NCBI GenBank assembly: GCA_965153355.1
Contig: OZ231126.1
Location: forward strand, 99,324,001 to 99,388,000
Direction of reading: 5' to 3'
Length of the DNA: 64,000 bases
DNA from: Flaccisagitta enflata
Taxonomy: Eukaryota; Chaetognatha; Sagittoidea; Aphragmophora
The translations under genes and the position numbers were made by a program. A model generated the notes under the pieces. That model searched no databases and was not told where the DNA came from. It was given only the letters and a program-made list of their open reading frames with translations. Positions 52,571 to 64,000 of the stretch are shown piece by piece (position 1 is the first letter of the stretch; each line of letters begins with the position of its first letter).

Positions 52571-53084
52571 GATGGGTGTATGGAAAAATAAAGATACAAT
52601 CTATTTACTGCACATCATCCCAAAAACTTTATACACGTTTCTTATCAATGTGTCATATGAGATTCAAAGTATCAATAGGGCAATCAAGAGTACACATCAT
52701 ATAAATGGAGAGACAAAATTGACTCAATGCCATCTTACAATTTCCTTTGGAAATGTCACGTCTTACCCCTGAATTTGATATGAATGCTGAGATTTTCAAG
52801 TCAAATTGTTTGATTGCTTGTATGGAGATGTTATGCCAAAGGTTAGAGTTCATTTTTTCCTTTCAATGTCCGGCATGTGTTTGGATTACTTCTGATTCAC
52901 AATGGCGCAGAAAAGTTCTTTTGAAAAATTCTCTTTACGAACCTCTTACCAAACTGGTCAGTAGTGATTTCTGATTCTATTCTATTCCTAAAAGTGAGGA
53001 TAGTTTCCATAATGGACCTGATGCCATTCATATACTTTCCTGAGAGTGTTATCTCTCTCTCCAAAAAGTTTAGTGACTCACATA

Positions 53085-53697
53085 CCGGGTCATCCACCTG
53101 GGTTGTCGGATTATGTTAAGCTTTTACTCAAAAATGGTAGCTGTCATGCATTTGAAATTGATCTAGTCTTGAAGAGTATACTTTGACGTTTTTTGTATCA
53201 AAATTTCATCCATTTTGGTCGAGTAGTTTGTTTTTTACAAGGGTTTGAAGTAAAACCTCATGTTTCCCTACTGAGCAGATTTTCCATCAAAATCCAAAGT
53301 TTTTCATGATAATATTACCTTTCTTTTTTGAGCAATCTGAACCATTATTTCAGATAAGCCTTGAATAATTGACGATCCAAACAAATCAAATATCTTTTTT
53401 TCAATTTATCCTTAATTCAAGACTAATCTGGTCTCTTTAGAGTGATTTTGTGAAAAAATATTTAATATCAAGGCAAGCAAGATTCTTGATTTTAATGACA
53501 AATTTGTGCATGGGGAGAGCATCAGCTTTTACTTCAAATCCATGCAATAGACAAACTACTTGACCAAAATGGATGAAATTTTGATACAAAAAATGTCAAA
53601 GTATACTCTTTAAGACTAGATCAATTTCAAATACATGACTGCTACCATTTTTGAGTAAAAGCTTAACATAATCCGACAACTCAGGTGGATGACCAGG
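53085..53697. mobile_element. TA-flanked foldback element T7, 613 bp
   Basis: The ends CCGGGTCATCCACCTGGGTT and CCTGGTCATCCACCTGAGTT are flanked by TA. The long arms share TTATGTTAAGCTTTTACTC and TTTTTTGTATCAAAATTTCA with T6. Confidence 0.85.
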
Positions 53698-54147
53698 TAT
53701 CTTATTGTGTGCCAAAAACATGTGGCATTGAGTACAGCAAGTAATGTATGATTGGTTTTTGACAAGGTCAAATCTGTGAAGATTTTGGCTTTGATTCTAC
53801 TTAAGTAAAGCAAAAAGCGTTTCTTAAATTGCATGATTAGTTATGAGAATGGAACCTTGGTGTTTTTAGCAGCGCTCCAAAGAGAGCACAAGGAAAGAGA
53901 AAAAGATTTAAGTCTGCGATATGATCATGCTCTCTCTGACTTGTTAGAAGTTGAAATGCAGACTTGTGGTTTCACTGTTTCGCCTGTCTCGACTGTTGCT
54001 TCATCGTCACATTTCATGTTGAAAAAAATGTGTAAAGGATAAACCAGATCTTCCAAATTCACATCCTTTGCGTTAGTCATTCATATGTCAGAAGTTAATG
54101 ACCAAAAAAGTAACATGAAGGCTGAGATTTTCATGTCAAATTCACTT

Positions 54148-54567
54148 TTGGGCAGCGGCCCCGAAGGGGTCGATGACCTATGCTTTCACACATATGGGGA
54201 ATTTTCTCCCCCCCCTCCCCCAGCCTCTAGGCCTATATCTCAGCCTGGAGGCCCATATCCCAGCCTTGAGGCCCAAATCCCAGTCTTGAGGCCCAAATCC
54301 CACCCTCAAGGCCCAAATCCCAACCCAAAGGCCCAGATTCCACTCTCTAGGGATTTGGGCCTCAAGACTGGGATTTGGGCCTTGAGGCTGGGATATGGGC
54401 CTCCAGGCTGAGATATAGGCCTGGAGGCTGGGGAGAAATTTCCCCATATGTGTGAAAGCATAGGTCATCGACCCCTTCGGGGCCGCTGCCCTGCTCCCCT
54501 CTCAACTTCAACCACAACCTACTTAAGCAGGGCACGGGTACCGCTGACCATCTAACGCTTTTGCGAC
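54148..54567 (+). mobile_element. Family G foldback element G7 with near-perfect hairpin
   Basis: The first 52 bp from GGGCAGCGGCCCCGAAGGGG (54150) recur exactly as reverse complement ending at 54491. Pairing continues with few differences to about 145 bp per arm, with a loop of about 55 bp. The tail GGGTACCGCTGACCATCTAA ends TTTTGCGAC. It interrupts a downstream tandem repeat unit. Confidence 0.85.
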
Positions 54568-54975
54568 TATTTGCTTGTGTTGGAGTGATGAGTGTATGGA
54601 AATGTATTGCTAAATTCAGTTAACAGGATACACTCAAAGAAATACATGGAACATGTTTCCTTTCAATATGTAGTGTGAGATTAGATGACTTCTGGATCTC
54701 AATGGTGCAATCTGTAGTACAGTTATGACATTTCTTGAAAACAAATTATGATGATTTATGGTGCTCTTTTTGCTTTGCCATGTCTCCTTTCTCAGAAATA
54801 AAGATAGTTTACCAAACTGGACCTGATGCCATTTCCAATCCACCTCTGAGAGTGTCATGTCTTAGTCCCTATAAGTTAGCTTATTCTTCTAAGTGAGCAT
54901 CTCTTTGTCTTACTTTCTTAGCCATCTATGTTCTGCCAGTTATCAACCAATCAAATAATTTGAGGGCTGAGAATT

Positions 54976-54981
54976 TTTATT
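54976..54981 (-). terminator. Candidate polyadenylation signal AATAAA
   Basis: AATAAA on the minus strand, about 312 bp beyond the ROCO stop codon. No transcript evidence is available; an AATAAA is likely by chance in AT-rich sequence. Confidence 0.3.
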
Positions 54982-55292
54982 GACTGCTTGCTAGTATGAG
55001 AATGATAAATGTATGAAAATATATCATTTATATGTTTCCAGAGTATGTTATGGTACATGTTCAGCATGTGATCTGGTGACTTATGGTCTTTAGTTATGGA
55101 TCTTAGCATTACATTTTTGACAGTTCTAAGAATGAAGAAAAAACCTTCTTGCCAAGATGATCTATTTAGATTTCCTCTTCTCTTATCTTATCAAGTCTTA
55201 CTTGTTAGAAATGAAGATAGTTTACTAAATTGACCAGTTTCCATTATCTATGCTTCTTTGAGACTGTCATGTCTTACTCCCTAAAAGCATGC

Positions 55293-58200
55293 TCATATTT
55301 CTAAGTAAGCATCTCTCCGTTTCACGTCCTTTGCCTCAACTGCAAACAGTTTGCATGAACCCTCTGAACACAAATGGCCGAGACATGATTTTGCATTGGC
55401 CCTGTTTTTGTCAAAAAACAGCTGAATTTTCTCAGCGCTTGTCTCCTTCTCAACAAACTCCGCAATTGCCTTTATGAAATCAATGGATTGAAACTTTGCC
55501 TTAATTACATTAACATCTGTTGGGACATCAATTTCAACATCAATCTCCCACTTTTGCTTGACATGGATCAAATGGGTGATGCAAGTGTCCAATCCAAGGG
55601 AACTAATACAGTCTTTGCTATTCAAAATGGTTCCTTCTTTGGGATGAGTGGAGGGACTATCAAATTCACCCTCATAGGTAATCAAAAGAGGGAGATCTTT
55701 GTTCACTGGCAGCTTCTCTTTTACCTCCTTCTGCAAGGCATGAGCTTCATCAGCATTGGCAGGGCGAGGAGATTCAGGGAGAGAAGCATAAAAGACTGTT
55801 TCTGTTTCAGTTTCATCTTCAAGGAAAGCTTTTATTCTAAGCAAGGGAAACTTGGGTTTAGGCACCTTTCCCTCATTCAATGCGGCGGCGCATGCATCAT
55901 CCTCATTTGAAACAAATGCCTCTGCAAATGGTTCTAGTGCTGGAATTGGCCGAAAGTAGACCTCTTCTGCAAAGCTATGCATGACCAACCATGGAAAGAT
56001 TTGCCTGATGATCTGGCAAGTGGCTTCATGTTTGTCTGACTTGGAATGGGCAGAGTGGTTTCGTACAACTCTCACTAATGCAGCAACACTGCTTGACACT
56101 CCACCTAATTCTTTTTTATCTAATAGTGGCTCCAAGTGCTTTTTCCAATCACCATGTGTGACCAAGGCATTGTTCCTCTCAATGCGAGTAAAATCCTCGA
56201 CATAAGAAGGTGAGTGACATTTGTCTCTGTGGTCATCCATATTTTGTCTCACTGGTCTAACATGTCTGAGAAATTTCTCAAGGGGGCCTTCAGTGAAGGC
56301 TGGGTGCCTGTGTATCATTGATGTATCACCAATCGGTTTTGCTGTGATGGTGTAAATCAAATTTTGAGTCTCCAGCAGATCTTCCATTGGAGGAAGTGGC
56401 GTTGAAAATGGAGAGAGATCGGAATTCTTTGGATAAAGACATCCCATAACATCTATGGCCAATTGAGTGGGTAAGCAAGCCTTCAATGATCCACAGTTTG
56501 AGCCTCGTTTCCTGTCTTTTCTACTAGGATTTTCCAATGCATTGCCATGGCATCTAGGATTAGGGTCGTAATCCCCATGGTCACAGTCTGGATCATTCCC
56601 TAAACATTCCAACTGGCAGTCCTCATCATCCAGATTAAATCTTGAGGAAAGCTCCTTCAACATAATCCATGCAGCTTCAGTTAGAATATCGGGGCTCAAA
56701 AGTCTCACCATCAAGCCAACTCCTTTGCCCTCATGGTACGGTTGGTCATGTCTCAGAACAACCTCAATGTTATCAACTCTGATCACTCTGGCATTTCCAG
56801 TTGAATACTCAACCAGTTTTGTGGATCCCATGGAAGAAAGCCTCTCCATGACAGCGAGAGAAGAGATGCAGCAGCTGGAGAAGGTTTTCCTCTGAACTTG
56901 GGTCTCAAGTTTAAAGCACAATGCCACTTCAAATGCTGCATACTCAGATGTATTGGCCTTGATCCATGTATCCTGGTCTACAGTTTTTTGGAACTGAAGA
57001 TGAGGAATATCATACATTTGCAGATTGTTCCATTTTTCCTCCACTGGCTTAGCCACTTTCAGTTCTCTCAAAGTGGCAAGAAAAACCTCAACTGCAGTGG
57101 AATCATTTGTGGATGACCAAAGCTTGAGATCGTCAAATTTGATTTGGGTGGGCTTTGTGCCATTTGCAAGCTGCTGGCTAATGTGCTGGAACATAGATTC
57201 AATGTGTTCTAAAGGTAGATGACCCAATAGATATTGCTGTTGCATGGGCCGCCAGTCAGTTCCCTTCAAAGTGGCAAAGCATTTCAAGGCAATTTCACTC
57301 TCATGAGTAAAAATCGCTTTCAGGAAGACTGACAAGTCCTCAAGTTTGTGGAAGATTGTTGCCTTTCTGAAGGGATCATCTGACCACACAATTTTGCCAA
57401 GAGCACTCAATGCTTTCAGCATGTTGACAAGATCACTATGTTCCAGGTTGGACTTTTCCAACATTTCAGAGAAAGCAATAAATGGTCTCGTTTGGTAATC
57501 ATTCAGAAGCTTATCAACTGATGGCTGCCAATGATCTTGTATCAGTATCTTGGGCAGCCTTGAAAAAGTGGTAAGCAGATATTCCTGAAGTTGGTCATAA
57601 CCACTCCTGCTCATGGAACTGATAAAAGAGATGCAGTCCAAGTTAAAATTGGGTAAATTTCTTACTTTATGGACTTGCCTGCTTATCTTATCTTCCGTGC
57701 GTTGTCTTTTACCTTTCAATTCAAGAATTTCTGCACTAATGCTTTTCTGAGCTTCTGGGTCAGAGATGCCCTTGTTTGATGCTTGCAGCTTCATCAAATC
57801 CTCTTCAATAACCTGCAGCTTGGTTCTGAGTTGGTTTTCTCGATCCTCCCTGATCTGCTTCAGTTCTCCCTTCTTGGTCTTAAAAAGATCTTGCAGCATT
57901 TTCATCCAGACTTTTTCCTTTTCCGTCCTCTCAGCTTCATCAACCATGTCCATTTTGGAAATGACAATTTTGAAGTGTGGACTGATAGTCCCATCCAAAA
58001 TCTTCTCCACCCACTTCCACGCCCCCTTTTCCAAGGCTGCTGAAGTCTCAAAGTGAGTTGGGTTAAGCAAAAGGACATACAGTCCATTATCACGACCAAG
58101 AACGGCGAGGCATGCCTCATACTCTTTATGACCACCTAGATCAACCATGGTCACTTTCAGCCATTTGATCACCATTCTGTGTATATCAAATGCATGTGTG

Positions 58201-58651
58201 CGTTCCTCTGGTTTTACACCATCAGCTGAGATGATTTCCCCTGATAAAAGCATTCCCACTGTGGTTTTGCCACTTTCTTGATCTCCTATTAGCATCAATG
58301 TGATATCATTAGGATCAATCATCGAATTGCTGTAGTTTTTCAGGTAATCATGGACAGATTCGTGACCTTCTTCAAAAATGTGTTTGGGTGGGTAAATGAG
58401 GGGATTGTGGGCCAAGTCGATGGATGGATCAACATCATCATTCAAGAGTGCTTTTTGAGGACCTAGCGTGCCTCCATTAGCAATGAATTGCAAGACTTCT
58501 TTTTGTGGTATTTCAGTAATTTGATTATTCTTTAGATTGAGTCTGATGTCAGGACGAAAAAAAGACGCGTGAATTGTTTTGAGGGAGCAATTTGAGGCAT
58601 TCAGAATCTTCAATGGTGATGAAGGGAGCAACGATGGCAGGTAGGACAATC
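55293..58651 (-). CDS. ROCO GTPase with IRE1/RNase L-like KEN domain, exon 2
   Basis: The exon starts after a pyrimidine-rich TTTTGTATTTCAG and completes a Gly codon begun in exon 1. With exon 1 it encodes 1466 residues. In joined numbering, the last LRRs reach about residue 400. The Roc GTPase has a P-loop (GDQESGKT, 470-477), switch II (DLGGHKEY, 518-525), SKMD (579-582) and a helical insert at 590-675. COR spans about 720-1005. A Cys/His cluster lies at 1026-1073. From 1130 (HPAF) to about 1246 the pattern matches the IRE1/RNase L KEN domain: HPxF entry, GDW, RVVRNHSAH with R1211, N1212 and H1216 at catalytic spacing, then FPWLVMHSF. The usual catalytic Tyr position appears to be Gly. The protein kinase lobe that normally precedes KEN is absent. 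The C-terminal 75 residues may be ubiquitin-like (weak). ROCO proteins bind GTP and dimerise through COR. Coupling to RNA cleavage is inference. Confidence 0.85.
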
Positions 58652-59715
<1,064 letters not shown>

Positions 59716-60757
59716 CTTTGTTTTGGCTGAGGTTTACTTCTTCCAGTTGGGAGTGAAAGAAGTTATGAGGAAGTTCCTTGATTTGGTTCTTTCCCAAATT
59801 AAGCATTTGAAGCATCTCAATCTTCCCAATGGAAGAGGGGATTTCAGTTAGTTGGTTGAAACTAAAATCAATTGTTTGAAGCGCCTTCATCTCCCCAATG
59901 GAAGAGGGGATTTTAGTTATTTGATTGTAACTCAAAGCAAGTGTTTGAAGCGCCTTCATCTCCCCAATGGAAGAGGGGATTCCAGTTATTTGGTTGTCAA
60001 ACAACTCAAGTTCTTGAAGCGCCTTCATCTCCCCAATGGAAGAGGGGATTGCAGTTATTTGGTTGGAACTCAAATTAAGAGTTTGAAGCGCCTTCATCTC
60101 CCCAATGGAAGAGGGGATTTCAGTTATTTTGTTGCCTCTCAAATTAAGTGTTTGAAGCGCCTTCATCTCCCCAATGGAAGAGGGGATTTTAGTGATTTGG
60201 TTGACTCTCAAATAAAGTGTTTGAAGGGCCTTCATCTGTTCGATTCCTGATGGAACTGACTCCAGCTGGCAAAATCTGCCATGAAGTTCCACACATCCAA
60301 CTAGTTTCTCGGCCCCTTGAATCGTCATCACGGGGTTGCGATTCAGATTCAACGTTTTAACTTTGGCGACGAGACTCGCTTCCGCCTCAATCACAATTCT
60401 CCTCAATGGGACACGTTTGTCTTTTTTGAACAGCCGCAACTCCCCGTCTTGCCCACACTTGGTGTGAATCCATTGATTCATGAATTCGTCGTCGATGAAA
60501 AGCGTGTCATCAGGTATGGACACTGAAGTTGGTGTTTCTTGCCCCTCTTTCGCCATTTCCTCCACCTCCTCCTGTTCCTCCTCAATCTCCAGCATCACCA
60601 CCTCCTCCTCCTCCTCCTTTCTCTGTCTTTCTTTATCTTGGTGTGTTTTTGTTTCCTCTTCTCTCTCAAGTCTCTCGCCTCTGCCTTCTTCTCCGCCGTC
60701 TTTGTTCACTCTCTCTTTTTGTCCTTTTGATGACATTTTGCTGTTTTTCTTACCCAT
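59716..60757 (-). CDS. ROCO GTPase, exon 1 (leucine-rich repeats)
   Basis: The ATG at 60757 is preceded by an in-frame TGA nine bases upstream, so this start is favoured. Residues 1-75 are Lys/Glu-rich and probably disordered or coiled-coil. Residues 80-160 hold a short conserved-looking segment (FIDDEFMNQWIH). From about 164 come seven 23-residue leucine-rich repeats of the form LQTLNLxxNxITxIPSSIGEMKA, continuing into exon 2. The exon ends in phase 1 at a GTAAGC donor. LRRs in ROCO proteins usually mediate partner binding and autoregulation. Read alone, the frame would run 38 residues further into the intron; the splice signals and fit with exon 2 argue against that form. Confidence 0.85.
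59805..60240 (-). repeat. 69-bp coding repeats within the LRR exon
   Basis: Units of 69 bp (one 23-residue LRR) repeat at 59876, 59945, 60014, 60083 and 60152. They share GAAGCGCCTTCATCTCCCCA and ATGGAAGAGGGGATT almost without change, while NxIT-flanking codons differ. Confidence 0.9.
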
Positions 60758-61117
60758 TTTGTCTCATTTATCAAAATCAAGCCAATTATCAATTAGTGTC
60801 ACTTTTTTGAGGGGATCGGATCTCCTCTCTTTCACCTTCACCTCATACTTCTCTCCCTTCTTATTGATGTTTTGATGTTTTGATGTTTAGTTGACTCTCT
60901 TTAAATCATTTTCAGATTTTCATTCTCTGTAAAAACGATAATACGAGCAATCTATTCGTGACATGCATCATTTTGTTGGACACGATTCAACACACAAATA
61001 TATATCAGTGCTCAGGTCCGTCTGTTGGACCGAATTTCATATAATGTCTCTAGCGGTAAATACTTGGCGATTAAACGGTTATGTTGTTGATTTTATTTGT
61101 ACGTTCATTTTTTTTTG
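60758..61117. other. ROCO 5' flank
   Basis: Probable promoter and 5' UTR region of the ROCO gene by position. No TATA box, initiator or other element stands out. Confidence 0.35.
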
Positions 61118-63029
<1,912 letters not shown>

Positions 63030-63312
63030 AAGATGCAGACAATCAGAAAGACACACAGGCAGAAATGTATCTTTTTAGAAACAAATTTAGGAACACAATC
63101 AGGAATTGAAAACACAACAGCGTATGAAATGACCGCAAAATTCAGCTCAAAAATGGCTAAAATATTCGAAAAGTCAAAAGAAAAGAAAAGATTGTCGCCG
63201 TCGCTAAAGTGCGGATTGCGGAACTCGCTCCTACTTTAAGTTCGATAAACGATACAGAAAAAGAAACCCGCATTTTTGATCCCTCTCATTTTTGGGCGTT
63301 GGCCTGATATTT

Positions 63313-63625
63313 TTTGGGGTCCAAGCACGTCTATAAGAGTTAATGTTCGTCCCTTTGTCTCATTACTGGTCAAGTATTCACTCAACAGTCAACCAGGTGT
63401 ACAAATTAACCCACATGACCTTAAATAATTAAAACTAAGAAACTTAGATTTACTACAAGAGGACATTTTGCTCCAATTTCAGACCACAAAAGAATTCCTA
63501 CAGAGATAGAATATTCACATGCTACGTTACTGTCTCACTCTAACCTGCCTAAAAGATAAGTTTATTTCATCACTGTCCCTGCCCCATCTCACGCGGCTTT
63601 GGTTACTGTGTAACCGACCTTGTTC
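63313..63625 (-). mobile_element. Family A copy A20, diverged
   Basis: The minus-strand 5' end AACAAGGTCGGTTACACAGT is near 63625, with GATGGGGCAGGGACAG after it. The 3' end reads CTTATAGACGTGCTTGGACC near 63320-63340. Confidence 0.5.
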
Positions 63626-64000
63626 ACTGACAATGAGTTGCTCTTCCTCTCCGCTCTGCTGCTTTTGCTCTTACCAGCATTCACTGGTTACCAGCATGTA
63701 CTATCTAGGCGGAAAAAATCTTTCGGCACGTTTACATGCATATCTCAGGTTAGAATCAAGTAATCATCAAAAAATCGGTGACATAATTAAAGCTCTTCAA
63801 ATTTGCAAGAGATTGACGCAAACCGCATCTCTCTAGCTCTTTCCGTTCAAAAGTTATCTAACTTTGATTGAAATACTTCATTTTTGCTTTAACCATTTTA
63901 CTCAATCTTCTGACGGTATCACTTTACTCTTTTTTCAATTACTTCTAAACGCGTTGAGCTAGACAGATGCGGTTTGCGTAGCCAGCTTGCAAATTCGAAG
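63626..64000. other. No gene; inverted short motifs
   Basis: GACGCAAACCGCATCTCTCTAGCTC (63812-63836) recurs inverted as GAGCTAGACAGATGCGGTTTGCG (63957-63979), the sort of arrangement seen in the foldback elements. The window ends before this can be resolved. Confidence 0.4.

Larger units (their letters stand above)
52500..55292. repeat. Diverged tandem repeats downstream of the ROCO gene
   Basis: Units of roughly 300 bp share GGCTGAGATTTTCATGTCAA, ATGAGAATGATGGGTGTATG, AAGATAGTTTACCAAACTGG and GAGAGTGTCATGTCTTA. One unit boundary duplicates the stop-codon region of the ROCO gene (CTAAGTAAGCATCTCTCCG versus CTAAGTGAGCATCTCTTTG near 54890). T7 and G7 are inserted in it. Confidence 0.6.

Noticed and set aside
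53833-54042. 69-residue plus-strand frame as an exon
   Set aside because: No recognisable domain, and it sits in decayed repeat sequence; support too weak.
55960-56080. R-N-x3-H region as a DZIP3-type HEPN instead of KEN
   Set aside because: HPxF at the entry, GDW and FPWLxxHxF after the His fit KEN better. HEPN remains a fallback and the folds are related.
55488-58056. Plus-strand frames opposite the ROCO exon
   Set aside because: They are antisense shadows with no domain and coincide with the coding strand's composition.

Overview
This window is eukaryotic. Three things show it: a gene on the minus strand with a canonical GTAAG...CAG intron in matching phase, decayed non-LTR retrotransposons, and a very high load of microsatellites, minisatellites and TIR/foldback elements. 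Degenerate CCCTAA telomere-type repeats (39541-39655) and the retroelement types fit an invertebrate metazoan or a close holozoan relative. No base pattern fixes the species. I found no rRNA, tRNA, CRISPR array or prokaryotic operon. A 10-base N gap lies at 23967-23976.

One protein-coding gene is well supported. Two minus-strand exons (60757-59716 and 58651-55293, joined across a 1064-bp intron of trinucleotide repeats) encode an inferred 1466-residue ROCO protein. Its order is a charged N-terminus, leucine-rich repeats, a Roc GTPase, COR, a Cys/His-rich linker, and a region resembling the KEN ribonuclease domain of IRE1/RNase L, without the kinase lobe. The C-terminus may be ubiquitin-like. 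This is the most interesting gene in the window.

The other coding traces are retroelement wrecks. One is a CR1/L2-like reverse transcriptase (2981-4045, minus), broken by frameshifts and a stop and cut at its C-terminus by a repeat insertion. The other is the C-terminal zinc-knuckle/endonuclease end of an R2/R4/NeSL-like element (24799-25287, minus).

The rest is a layered repeat landscape. Family A (about 20 copies, 120 bp to 2.5 kb) starts ACAAGGCC, ends in (GACC)n-like tracts plus a terminal hairpin with compensatory changes, and in its long form carries two shared minisatellites. Family B (four copies) has a head with the motif GGAAAAAAGTCG and a palindromic tail. Family C/D is a dispersed repeat that may be the source of the 29-bp satellite at 20704-23966. 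Family G is a foldback element with GC-rich arms. Cut-and-paste-type elements include a hAT-like one (10216-10891) and several TA-flanked TIR elements. For three of these the empty site can be read from another repeat copy in the window. Elements nest repeatedly, so a relative insertion order can be read.

Layout: 1-6.2 kb family A copy with nested B and RT wreck; 6.2-14.7 kb microsatellites, hAT-like element and family D; 14.7-20.5 kb nested A/B/TA elements; 20.5-24 kb 29-bp satellite; 24-33 kb retroelement end, family C, A and MITEs; 33-37 kb tandem repeats broken by a Tigger-like element; 37-50 kb more A, B, G and TA elements and microsatellites; 50-55.3 kb long-period tandem repeats reaching the 3' end of the ROCO gene; 55.3-60.8 kb ROCO gene; 61.1-62.5 kb a GTT array; then (GA)n and a last family A copy.
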